Positions 22,530-35,072 of a DNA stretch of 64,000 bases are shown here, in pieces. Each line of letters begins with the position of its first letter. Position 1 is the stretch's first letter. Both the position numbers and the translations under genes were made by a program. The notes beneath the pieces were generated by a model. The model was given only the letters and a program-made list of their open reading frames with translations, was not told the DNA's origin and did not search any database. The stretch is from positions 120,873,722 through 120,937,721 of the forward strand of contig NC_041401.2 in the NCBI RefSeq assembly GCF_900747795.2, read 5' to 3'. Origin of the DNA: Erpetoichthys calabaricus (lineage: Eukaryota; Chordata; Cladistia; Polypteriformes; Polypteridae).

Positions 22530-23340
22530 TATGTGCATACTCAGCTGTACCATTTGGGGTATTTAGGAGAGCAACACACACAAATGGGCACAAATCACTC
22601 AACTTAAACAGTTAGTAAAACTTTTTATTTTTTCTAATTGCTTTAAATTATTTACGTTTACTCAACACAAAAAGTCCAAATACTGACTGATTCCATGGCC
22701 AATAGGTCCTCAAAGACAGTCCCTACTGGATATAGTTAGGGTCCCCAAAATCTGTCAGACTTGGGGACATGGGTTCTGTCTGGGCATATTTATGTTTTAG
22801 GAATGGATTGAACATTGATAAAGAGCTAAAATGTCTGAGGAACATGACGGGTGTACTCAGTACATAATATGGCTATGCAGAGGCCTCTTGCTGGGCCTTG
22901 GTGTGTTTGTTAGTTTGTGTTGTAATAAGGTTCCAAATGCTGTCCAGTGTAATAGATAATAAACTTCTACAAGGCTAAAACATTTTTTTTGTTTTTTGTT
23001 TTCTAGCTTATGTCCTGTCCCTAGTGAGCACACGCAGTGCATCTGCTCTTCCCCTCTTGTACTGACTGTCGTGGGCGAGGATGACTTGATTATGCAATGT
23101 TATCTCCATCGACAAAGAGATGAGTTGCGTTGTTTGGATGAAGGAATCTCTCATGGGCTGATGGGTATACAAACTTTAACTTTCCTTGCATGCCGGACAG
23201 GGACAACATTAGTGTTACAGTCAAGTAGTCTTTTTCCTGTGGTGACAAGCACCCAAGAGAAGGTCTTCTATTACATTGAGAGGCAGTCTTATTATACAAG
23301 AGGGGGACTATATTTTGAACCTCAAGGAGGAGGGGTTTAG
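22527..23340. other. Intergenic, nothing recognised
   Basis: A 114-codon open frame at 22996-23340 (+) has no recognised motif. Nothing supports a gene. Confidence 0.4.
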
Positions 23341-23550
23341 GGGCATGCACTGATACAGCACGTTGCCGCACCTACCACATGACAAACCACCTCAGGATCT
23401 CAGATTAGGACCCAAGTGCAGCCTTGCAACAGGTGGCACATCAGCACCACACTAGTTTTTCTTTTTTTTACAATGGCAGGAATGCCAATTCTGCCACCAA
23501 CCCCCAAGTTTTCCCTGCAAGTTGGACAACCGTCTTGCAGGGCTGGATGT
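23341..23550 (-). repeat. Unclassified dispersed repeat, copy 1
   Basis: Closely matches 58232-58432 over about 200 bp. Shared words include ACCACATGACAAACCACCTC, CAGATTAGGACCC, CAGCACCACACTA and CCAATTCTGCCACCAACCCC. I do not know the family or its true ends. The strand is arbitrary. The Tc1 element at 23574 lies directly to its right. Confidence 0.6.
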
Positions 23551-23573
23551 TAACCTCAAGAGAGCCTCTTTTA

Positions 23574-25211
23574 CAGTGCATCCAGAAAGTATTCACAGCA
23601 CATCATTTTTTCCACATTTTGTTATGTTACAGCCTTATTCCAAAATGGATTAAATTCATTTTTTTCCTCAGAATTCTACACACAACACCCCATAATGACA
23701 ACGTGAAAAAAGTTTACTTGAGGTTTTTGAAAATTTATTAAAAATAAAAAAACTGAGAAATCACATGTACATAAGTATTCACAGCCTTTGCTCAATACTT
23801 TATCGATGCACCTTTGGCAGCAATTACAGCCTCTAGTCTTTTTGAATATGATGCCACAAGCTTGGCACAACTATCCTTGGCCAGTTTCACCCATTCCTTT
23901 TTGTAGCACCTCTCAAGCTCCATCAGGTTGGATGGGAAGCGTCGGTGCACAGCCATTTTAAGATCTCTCCAGAGATGTTCAATCGGATTCAAGTCTGAGC
24001 TCTGGCTGGGCCACTCAAGGACATTCACAGAGTTGTCCTGAAGCCACTCCTTTGATATCTTGGCTGTGTGCTTAGGGTTGTTGTCCTAATGAAAGATAAA
24101 CCGTCGCCCCAGTCTGAGGTCAAGAGCGCTCTGGAGCAGGTTTTCATCCAGGATGTCTCTGTACATTGCTGCAGTCATCTTTCCCTTTATCCTGACTAGT
24201 CTCCCAGTCCCTGCCGCTGAAAAACATCCCCACAGCATGATGCTGCCACCACCATGCTTTACTGTAGGGATGGTATTGGCCTGGTGATGAGCGGTGCCTG
24301 GTTTCCTCCAAACGTGACGTCTGGCATTCACACCAAAGAGTTCAAGGTTTGTCTCATCAGACCAGAGAATTTTCTTTCTCATGGTCTGAGAGTCCTTCAG
24401 GTGTCTTTTGACAAACTCCAGGTGGGCTGCCATGTGCCTTTTACTAGGAGTGACTTCCGTCTGGCCACTCTACCATACAGGCCTGATTGGTGGATTGCTG
24501 CAGAGATGATTGTCCTTCTGGAAGGTTCTCCTCTCTCCACAGAGGACTTCTGGAGCTCTGACAGAGTGACCATCAGGTTCTTGGTCACCTCCCTGACTAA
24601 GGCCCTTCTCCCCCGATCGCTCAGTTTAGATGGCCGGCCAGCTCTAGGAAGAGTCCTGGTGGTTTCGAACTTCTCCCACTTACGGATGATGGAGGCCACT
24701 GTGCTCTTTGGGACCTTCAAAGCAGCAGGAAGTTTTCTGTAACCTTCCCCAGATTTGTGCCTCGAGACAATCCTGTCTTGGAGGTCTACAGACAATTCCT
24801 TTGACTTCATGCTTGGTTTGTGCTCTGACATGAACTGTCAACTGTGGGACCTTATATAGACAGGTGTGTGCCTTTCCAAATCATGTCCAATCAACTGAAT
24901 TTACCACAGGTGGACTCCAATTAAGCTGCAGAAACATCTCAAGGATGATCAGGGGAAACCGGATGCACCTGAGCTCAATTTTGAGCTTCATGGCAAAGGC
25001 TGTGAATACTTATGTACATGTGCTTTCTCAATTTTTTTATTTTTAATAAATTTGTAAAAATCTCAAGTAAACTTTTTTCACGTTGTCATTATGGGGTGTT
25101 GTGTGTAGAATTCTGAGGGAAAAAATGAATTTAATCCATTACTGGAATAAGGCTGTAACATAACAAAATGTGGAAAAAGTGATGCACTGTGAATACTTTC
25201 TGGATGCACTG
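23574..25211 (-). mobile_element. Tc1/mariner transposon, complete with ~215-bp terminal inverted repeats
   Basis: Ends read CAGTGCATCCAGAAAGTATT on both strands and are flanked by TA at 23572-23573 and 25212-25213. The inverted repeats extend for about 215 bp with only a few differences, so the copy is young. At 1638 bp it has the normal size for a fish Tc1 element. The transposase gene lies on the minus strand and carries at least one frameshift and one nonsense codon, so the copy cannot encode its own enzyme. Confidence 0.9.
23792..24831 (-). pseudogene. Tc1-like transposase (pseudogene)
   Basis: Starts MSEHKPSMKSKELSVDLQ at 24831. The helix-turn-helix DNA-binding part (SGEGYRKLPAALKVPKSTVA) and a GRPSKLS linker follow. 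A frameshift near 24430 moves the frame to [18 protein letters not shown]. The DDE core is readable: first aspartate in ILWSDET, the family motif [14 protein letters not shown], second aspartate in DNNPKHTAK, and glutamate in [11 protein letters not shown], with normal spacing. A TAG codon replaces the glutamine just before the second aspartate (about 24085). The C-terminus [11 protein letters not shown] ends at 23792. Expected length is about 340 residues. The enzyme would cut and paste the element through its inverted repeats. Confidence 0.85.
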
Positions 25212-25213
25212 TA

Positions 25214-26445
25214 TATCCCTTAAGCCAATACATGCCAGGAAGCTTTCTCAGGGAACAGCACCTTGGTTCAATGTCAACTGACCCTTCAATAAGATCACAA
25301 AAAGGGACAGAGTAGCCTGGTGCTTTGGACACCCTATTTAGGGTTAGGAAAGGCTATTCCTAAATCCCAACTTGATTCCAGGGAAAATTCCAGGAATTAA
25401 TTCTAGGTAGTGTTTAAAAGGGCAGGCGAGTAGTACTTGCTAGACAGACCAGGCCTTCAATTAGGCCAGTACAGGTCAGGCCAGTACTGCAAAGAAATGG
25501 AAAGCAGCAGACCACAAAAGATGGGTCAGAAGGTGAAATATGATTCATCATCATGTGTAAGTCAAAACCAGATAATCAATTCATTTGTCAAATTCAGAAT
25601 GTCAACCAAAAATTGCTGACAGTAACGCAGTCTGTTGTAAATCAGTAACCACAAATGCTAAAAGCTAGGGAGAGTCTAAACTTGAGTGATGATCACTCCA
25701 TGCTGCTGGCATATCAACTGTAATAATGATGACATCACTCAATGTGATAGGAAACTTCATCAGGCAACCATGAACACATCCTTTAATAACTAATGATCAA
25801 AATGGAAGGATCAACCACAAAAAGAAAATTCCATTGCAGTGAATACAAATTAATCAACTAACTCTATAACAATAATTAATTTGAAAAAAAGAATTATATT
25901 TACTAAAACTTAATGTTCAAAAACATACTTCACATGTATGTACATAATTAATATTTCAGGAACCAGGAATAAATGTAAAAAGCCTAGAAATCACAAGAAG
26001 TCCCTTATTACTTTTTTCATGTTTCAGCTGGGGTACCCCACCACAGCTGGGTTCAAATGTCACATTTGAGTCTATTTTGCTCATTTATCATGTTAATAGT
26101 GTTGATTAGTTAGTTACTCTATGTCTATGTTATTTGTGTTTCTGCCCAGTACCTGCTCATTGTCCATCTGTAATGTGAAGTGTTATCCTATCAGTTTTGC
26201 AGCATTTGACTGAATCTGAGCAGGAAGTATAGCCCTATACACTACAGAATTCATCCTGCTACTTCTGCCAGCAGTCATATCATGAATAAACACAAGTGAC
26301 TGACTTCCATTTGCAGCCATGCATGATCATGCAATAAAACAACCTCCACTATTTTTCACAGATGATGTGGTATTCATCAGATCATGAGCCATTTCTTTTC
26401 TTCTCCATACTCTTCACTTTCCAAATATTGTGGTACATATTGATC
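25214..26445. other. Intergenic, nothing recognised
   Basis: AT-rich sequence without a recognisable exon, terminal repeat or array. Confidence 0.45.
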
Positions 26446-27243
26446 TTAATATCCTTTGTCCAAAGAAAATTGTTCCAGAACTGGACAGGCTTTTAAAAAA
26501 TGTTTTTTAACAAAGTCTAATCTGCTCTTCCTATGCTTGAGGTTTACCAGTGGTTTGCACCTTGCAGTAATCCCTCTGTCTTTACTTTCATGAAGTCTTC
26601 TCTTGATTGTAGACAAGAGAGTATTGTTGGTTTGGCTAAATGTTGTGAAGTGGTTCTTCTTCAACAAGGACAGAATTCTGCAATAATCCAGCACAGTGGT
26701 CTTCTGTGGCTTTTCAAACCTTCTGATGTTGCTGATTTCACCAGTGTGTTCTTTCTTTTTAAGAATTTGCCAAATGGATGATTTGACCACTTCTCATGTT
26801 TCTGATGTCTCACTAAAGGGTTTGTTTTGTTTTCTCAGCCTAATGATGGCCTGTTTTCACTTGCACAGACAGCTCTTTGGACTTCATATTGAGAGTTCAC
26901 AGTGACAGCTTCCAAATCCAAATTCCACAGTTGGAATCAGTTCCAGACCTTTTACCTGCTTAATAGTTAATGAAATAATGAGGGAACTGTTCCACTCTCG
27001 CTATGGAATAGCTTGTCAGTCAAATGCCCAAGAACTTTTGAGCCCCTGGAAATGTTTTGGAGGCTATGCAGAAAAATGATTGTCATTCCTTTATACAATA
27101 TTTTTGATAAACCCTTAAAATTAAAGCTGAAAGTCTACACTTCAATCACAAAATGATTGCTTTATTTCAAATCCATTGTGGTGGCGCACAAAGCCAAAAT
27201 TATGAAAATTGTATCACTCTCCAAATACGTATGGACCAACTCT
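26446..27243 (-). mobile_element. Half copy of a Tc1-like transposon
   Basis: The right edge CTCCAAATACGTATGGACC is the terminal repeat, in reverse, of the same family as the element at 31745 (CAGTTAGGTCCATAAATATT). On the minus strand the transposase N-terminal half is readable: [53 protein letters not shown] and LDFVKKHF. It stops near 26446, just after the position of the first catalytic aspartate. The left half and left terminal repeat are missing. Confidence 0.75.
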
Positions 27244-27942
27244 AAACAAAACATCTCTGAGTCAGAAAAGCTTGAGTCTATTTGAGGGGCAAGGCTATGT
27301 AAGGCACATCATGATCATGTCATTAAGCACAATTCTTTATTTGGTGAAACTATCAACTGAACGGGAATGCGTAATCATTAACAAGGCTGCCCCACAGCAT
27401 CAGAATCCTAAGTTTATGCTGTAGCTTGATCCATGCAAAAAAACACTGGAAGAGCTTATTTATTAGCTAGGGCTCTCTAAAGAGTTTATTAGACCACCTC
27501 CCCACCACGCATTACATATTCTGGACCTTGCACCCTTTTTCATCTGTCTTCTCTGTGTGGTTTGAGGGACCCCATTCTCTGCAAGTCTGTTAGTGCACTG
27601 TTGTTATCCAACCATACAAGTCTGATAGTCGATTCTTGACTGGAAACTTCTTATGTTCTTAAAATCATCCTGTGTCTATGTGTATGCTCTTTGTGGCTGT
27701 ATTGCTGTCCACACACTTTGTGACAGTTAAACTGAGGTCTTTATACTTGCTCCACGATGAAAACTGTGCTGAAAGAAAAGTCATGTAAATTGTGTTGTAA
27801 AATGTGGGAACCATGAGTGACTGCATATCATTTAAAGATATCCTAAAATCCATTTTGAAATAAAACCTAAACGCTAATTTGACCTGCTATAGACATCAAG
27901 AAGAGTATGTTTGTGTTAAGGCAGAGAGGTTTTACACCTTGG
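27244..27942. other. Intergenic, nothing recognised
   Basis: No exon or repeat recognised. Confidence 0.45.
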
Positions 27943-28090
27943 GGCTGCATGATGGTGCAGCATTTAACCCCTGGGCCAGATCCAGTGCCCAAGCTCTCTC
28001 TGTGTAGAGTTTCTTTGTTTTTCATCTGTCCATGTGGATTTCTCTCCAAGTATACCACTTTTCCTCTAATGTCCTAAACACATGCCTGCT
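27943..28090 (+). mobile_element. Old V-SINE-like SINE head and core
   Basis: GGGGCTGCATGATGGTGCAG resembles the tRNA-like head. CTGTGTAGAGTTTCTTTG, TCCATGTGGATTTCTC and TCCTCTAATGTCC follow the conserved core of the younger SINEs in the same order. Strongly diverged. Confidence 0.5.
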
Positions 28091-28535
28091 AGTTTAATTA
28101 GAAAATACATTTTGATCTTTCCACAAATATCAGGTCACTAAAAGTGAGAGAGAGATACCTTAGGACAAAAACAGAAAAGAAGTGACATCAAAATGCTAGA
28201 TAACAAAAGGCATGGCAACCAAATTAAAAGGAACAGACAGGCTCAAAGACAGAACAAATGTTAGTCAAAAACAAAAATCTAAAACCCTCAAAGTGGCATT
28301 ACCAGAGAAACTTCACTTTCTAGATAAAAGTGCACAGAATTACTAACAATGTGGCTGACCCTTAAATAAGAAAGCCTCCAGTCATGCCCCCAGTGACACG
28401 TGGCATAATAGCACCTGAACATCAAAAATGGCGGAGCGATGACTTCATTGATGACAAAATGGTACAACATATTGGATACATTATAAAAATAAGTGTAAGA
28501 AGATAAAAATGTAATGATCTCTGCCTAAACTGTGA
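28091..28535. other. Intergenic, nothing recognised
   Basis: Purine-rich sequence without a recognisable exon or repeat. Confidence 0.4.
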
Positions 28536-28860
28536 CAACTCTAAATTGGTCTGGCGTGATTGAGCATGGGCATGACACCAAGTGCTTCCAGATACAAGCC
28601 TGAACTGGATTATGTGGGTTTGTAATGGATGGATGGTATTTTACCCTTAATGCTTTAGCTACATTTCATAAACAATTTAAAGAACTATTACAGCAAATAC
28701 AAAGACATTTTTTTTCAATGAAAATTTGTGTTTGTGTTATTAGCCTTCTCATGGCCTGGATTCCTGTTTAGGGTTGGTTCCTGCCTTGCTTTGTATGCCG
28801 CCAGCACATACACACCCTTGGCCCTAGTGCAAGAATTCAGTTGGGATAAGAGAGATCTTT
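28536..28860 (+). mobile_element. SINE tail fragments
   Basis: AAATTGGTCTGGCGTGATTG, and GAACTGGATTATGTGGGTTT followed by GGATGGATGG at 28626-28637, form the 3' part of a SINE with a GGAT tail. A second piece at 28740-28855 (TAGGGTTGGTTCCTGCCTTG) matches the distal core of the same superfamily. Both are decayed. Confidence 0.4.
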
Positions 28861-30540
28861 AGGGGGGACACAAGGACTGCAGTATCTGAGTTTGGTTCTT
28901 TAATATAATATTTTAGGTTATCCAAAATATTGCCCTAGCAAAACAACAAAATGTTTTAAACTGAGTATAGTTTACTAATCCAGTAAGTATATCATTAAAG
29001 ACTACCGTAATCATGTTTCAATGTTTTTATTATTTTTAAAAAAGAATCACGGCAAGCATCGTCTGGCTGACCTTCCTAACTGACTCCTTTGTCACAAGCA
29101 GGCTGGTTGCACTTTTTAAAACACACATTGTAGTCCCACCCCAACCTTGGTCACAGCCAATGGCAAAAGCTGATTGTAAAGAGGAGTGTGCAGTGATAGG
29201 ATAGTCTTACAACCCTTCCTCACAGAACTGTGCACACATATGCCAAAAATTAGACATGGAGTTAAAATCTCTTTACATTTTTTTTCCATTACCAATTTTT
29301 GCTTAATTCTGATGGGAGTTAAACCGAGTAATTCACAAACTGTATTTTAGTAATACAGATACTTTGCTGAACCCTCATTCCAAATATCCTGATGAGGACT
29401 ATGGTGGCGCTGGGTTGACCAGGCCACCATGCCCTCTAAAGTTTTTCCAATATCACCTGGGGGAATTCCCAGTTATCCTCAGCCAGGCAGAGATATGTCA
29501 TTCCTCCAGTGTCTACTTCCAGTTGGCTGGGACTCCCCTACTGTGTGATGCCTCAAAGGGGCATCTCCTCTGAGGCCCTACCATGTTGCTGAGCTCATCA
29601 CCCCAGCTACCAAGTGCAGGCACCTCATTTCACGATCTCGTTCTTTCAGGCACCGACCAGAACTCCTGCTGAATCTGCACCACTGGGACTAAACACAGAT
29701 ATAAGGGACACTCGGGGTGCACAGCAATGTCCACATAAATTAGCGCAACCTGTGTGTCAAAAGAGCTTGCAGTCCAAAGCAAATTTCACAAAACATGAAG
29801 TTGCTGTGGGTTTGCCCCAGTTAACTGAAGTAAAGCTGTCTCAACTTTTAATATTTACTTTAAAAACAAATTTGTTTCAAACTGACTGTCAATTTCCACA
29901 CTTTAAACATTGAAAATACATTGACAATAATAAGTAATTTACGATTAGAATATTGAAAAATAAATAGATACATCAAAAATGTGAACACATATGCAATCCA
30001 CACTCTTAAAAATAAAGATGCCAGGGTGGTTCTTCAGAGCAATGCCATAGGGGAACTATTTTTGGTTCTCTAAAGACTCATCCACATAAAGGTTTCAGAA
30101 AGATGCTTAGCTTATTTAGATCTATAACAGGCTCCATAAGTAACCATAAATAGATGATAACAAATTTGTGAAATACCTATGTGTCTCTCATTTTAAAAGG
30201 ACTCTTGCTGCATACAGTGACACAAACTAAGTTTGGGTTTTCTTGATATATTGTATCCTGCTATATATTAAAGATTTCTGTTTGGACCACACATTAGGAA
30301 CCTCTTTCAAACCCCAAAGATACAAATTTATATGCAAAGAACCCTTCCCAGAATTTATTTTTTTATTTGTCAGGCAAGAGTTCTTTAAGGAACAACACAA
30401 TATTTATCCCTTTTTATGCATATTCTAAATTGATGTTTCCAGTATTTTGGAAAAGTTTTCCTATATTTTCAAAAACAATGATATTTCAAATAAAAATTGC
30501 TTGTGGACAAGCTTACCTTTTCTATGAATATCCATCCATC
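28861..30540. other. Intergenic, nothing recognised
   Basis: An open frame of 99 codons at 29614-29913 and one of 69 codons at 29364-29573 (+) show no known motif. No clear element was identified. Confidence 0.4.
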
Positions 30541-30844
30541 CATTATCCGACCCGCTACTGTATATCCTAACTACAGGGTCAGCTGGAGCCAATCCCAGCC
30601 AACACAGGGCGCAAGGCAGGAAACAAACCCTGGGCGGGGCACCAGCCCACCGCAGGACACACACCCACACACCAAGCACACACTAGGGACAATTTAGAAT
30701 CGCCAATGCACCTAACCTGCATGTCTTTGGACTGTGGGAGGAAACCGGAGTACCCAGAGGAAACCCTCGCAGATACGGGAGAACATGCAAACTCCACACA
30801 GGGAGGTCCCGGGAAGTGAACCCGGGTCCCCTTACTGCGAGGCA
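30541..30844 (-). mobile_element. V-SINE-like SINE, head truncated
   Basis: Reads like the copies at 5508 and 17442 on the minus strand, but ends near the B box, lacking the first part of the tRNA-like head. The (GGAT)n tail is at the left. It lies head to head with the next SINE, 12 bp away. Confidence 0.8.
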
Positions 30845-30856
30845 TAATCATAGAAG

Positions 30857-31184
30857 GGGCGACATGGCGGTGCAGTGGGTAGTGCTGCTGCCTTGGAGTT
30901 AGGAGACCCGGGTTTGCTTCCCGGGTCCTCCCTGCGTGGAGTTTGCGTGTTCTTCTCCTTACTGCATGGGTTTCTTCCCACAGTCCAAAGAGATGCAGGT
31001 TAGGTGCATTGGGTGATTCTAAATTGTCCTAGTGTGTGCTTGGTGTGTGTGTGCGCGCCCTGTGGTGGGCTGGCGCCCTGCCCGGGATTTGTTTCCTGCC
31101 TTGCACCCTGTGTTGGCTGGGATTGACTCCAGCAGACCCCTGTGACCCTGTAGTTAGGATATAGCGGGTTGGATGATGGATGGA
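30857..31184 (+). mobile_element. V-SINE-like SINE, full length, + strand
   Basis: Starts GGGCGACATGGCGGTGCAGT (A box region), followed by a diverged B box GGTTTGCTTCC, the conserved core, and the tail ending GGATGATGGATGGA. The two neighbouring SINEs form an imperfect palindrome of about 640 bp. No clear target duplication is visible around either copy. Confidence 0.82.
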
Positions 31185-31605
31185 CTTCACTAATTTTGTC
31201 TTTCAGAGATGTTGAGCTTGAAGCAAGCTTCAAGCAAACATCAAAGGTCAGGCCAGAAACCCGCTGGATTTGATGACAACCTGGAACAGTTCAAGCTAAA
31301 GGAAGTGGCAAACCCCTAGTCATTCACTCAAAATTATGCATTGTAAAGATTCCAGGGCAAGCTGTAGGATAACAATAGGAAGTGTTTTATATGATTAATA
31401 TTATACTCACTTTGATTTTCTTACTAATTAGGTTAATTGGTAACTCTGCATTAGCATATAGTATTAGTTGATACCATGTGTCTGGCGTATCACCCAGGAA
31501 AAAATAAAAATAGAACTTCAGTCCTGGATGTTAAACCTCAGTTGCATAGTATCACAGTGGTTAATATTTTTTGCCTCAAACCTTCAAGAATCTGAATTCA
31601 ATAGT
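31185..31605. other. Intergenic, nothing recognised
   Basis: No exon or repeat recognised. Confidence 0.45.
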
Positions 31606-31742
31606 CAGACTGGCATTTTACGCTGTGGTGTACTGGACTGGTAACATCACTTCCAGAGAGACTCACCAAATCAACAAGATAGTTAAAAGGGTAGGCTCAA
31701 TTATGGGACACACTCTGGACCCCCTGAAGGTAGATAGATAGA
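31606..31742 (+). mobile_element. Short LINE reverse transcriptase fragment with (GATA)n tail
   Basis: Conceptual translation gives a piece like VVYWTGN, RETHQINKIVKRVGSIMGHT and LDPLK. This is the same C-terminal RT region seen in the inserted LINE at 11178-11820 (LDKLVKKAGSIVGTELDSL). It runs straight into about four GATA units, which abut the Tc1 element. Confidence 0.55.
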
Positions 31743-31744
31743 TA

Positions 31745-33235
<1,491 letters not shown>

Positions 33236-34849
33236 GTCTGAGAGATGTGTATTATTACTAGCTTAATTCACAACTCGAAACTGGCTCCATGCATGTGTGT
33301 GAACATGTGTTCTGTGACAGACTGGCATCTCATCCATGGATTAGGCCTTGGTTCTCTAGGTTAATTCTGGCATCCTTCTTGACATTCATTCCCATACATC
33401 TACCCACACTCTTGCCACACTCAGATCTCTCTGCATTACAGCTCTTGGGCTATTGTGAACTCCGAGTTGTGATGTTTCACCTTTCCACTTCAGTGTGTTC
33501 ACAAGGGATCGGACTATTTAGAAAAACACGAAGCCCCTGCTGATTTGTTACTTGGTCTTCAAAAAGGTAAATAAAGATAAACATTATTTTTTTGTGGAAA
33601 TAAAGAACAAATAAATTTATGAAAATGTGTATCATTTTGCTTCAATTGCAATTTGACCAAAAAAACTGCATTTCTGGTTGACTAGGTTATATATTTTATC
33701 TTATACAATTGACTGAGGTGAAAGGTCAGTTTTACGTCACAACTTGGACAATTCAGGTAATTTTGTTTTCTTTAATTTGTCTGATCTGTAGCTTCTATTT
33801 CATAGTGAATTCACATGGAACTTCCGACTTGGAAACTCATAGTTACCTTCTGTCAGAGAGCACTTGAACGCAGCATCATTGTTCACAGCATCATTGTCCA
33901 GTAACTGAGACTTCATTTTGCATCCACACAAAAAATGAATTTATAATAGCATTGGCATAGCATTGGATAAGTTATACTCTGCTAGTTTTGAATTGACATA
34001 TAAATCGTATAAATTGAGTGACATACAGTACTGTATATGTCCCAAACACCACTTGTGACTTGTGCCTCACACAGATGCCAAGATAAATTTCTCTTCATTG
34101 CTGCCAGTCAGATGACATTTTAACATAACACAATAATGATTTTAAGTAAAAATATGTTACTTAGAAAAAAACAGATTATACATTAATACCAAAGCTTACT
34201 CCCAATACTCCAATAAACAAACAAACAAACAAGCAAAATAAATAAATTACAGTGTTATCATACAGAAATATTGTATTATTCAGTAACATTGCTCACGTAT
34301 GTGCTACAATGTCTGGTGACCGATAGTGAGGTCTGGTGACATGCACAACATGCAATCAAGTGAAAAGAATTGCATAAAAGTTCTAAATATGCATTTAATC
34401 CTGTATATGCTGAGGGGTAAATTTAATCTGCCTGGTTCAGGGTGACAGGGAGACAGCGATTATCACGGCAGCACAGGGTCTGAGGCAAGAAGCCTCAAAG
34501 GTTCTTTTCAGGGCTCAGTCGTTCAGCCAAACTGAAAGAATGTTCTTCGTCCATTCCAGTAACATAAACCTACAAATAAAGTTTCAGTTCAATAATGATT
34601 CATCCATCTATTTTCTATAGATATGCTGAAACAGAGTGATCTAGTGGCACAGCGGTCAGTACTCATTCCACAAATCTTCGGGGGCCTGGTTTGAGGAAAA
34701 AGAAGAAAATGTAATACACCGTAAAAAGTAAATATATAACATATTTAGTAACTTTTTGTAAGTAATGACTAATGTCACCAGTTCACGTTTAAAAGTAACG
34801 TTCCCTTACACTGGATGTTTCTCACTCATTTATAAAATACATTTAGTGA
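33236..34849. other. Intergenic with a possible old SINE head near 34600-34700
   Basis: ATCCATCTATTTTCTATAG at about 34600 and TAGTGGCACAGCGGTCAGTA at about 34640 look like a decayed SINE tail and tRNA-like A box. Nothing else is recognised in this 1.6 kb. Confidence 0.35.
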
Positions 34850-35072
34850 ATGTTCCCTAGGTAACATGGCCGACAATTTTAACAAAACAGATTGTGACAT
34901 TTTCACTTGTGGAAAAAAAAGAGTTAAAAAATAGGCGGAGCCAAAATCATCCCCACATAACATGGCCGCCAACCTTTGCTAATAGGAAGTTACGTTTTCA
35001 GTTCAATGGCGGCGCCCATGCAGCTTTAAGGGTGTAACTGGATGAGGGGTCGTTACGAATAAGCAGTTCAGC
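34850..35072 (+). promoter_or_regulatory. MRPL20 promoter and 5' UTR region
   Basis: Sequence just upstream of the MRPL20 start has three ATGGC(C/G)G words: AACATGGCCG at 34863 and again near 34959, and AATGGCGGC at 35005-35013. These match the YY1 core ATGGCGGC closely. A GGAAGT (ETS/NRF-2-like) word lies at 34985-34990. This combination is typical of promoters of nuclear genes for mitochondrial ribosomal proteins. No TATA box is seen. Transcription start is inferred, not seen. Confidence 0.55.

Noticed and set aside
22343-22615. Open frame with a long Tyr-Ile run
   Set aside because: Produced by the (TA)n array.
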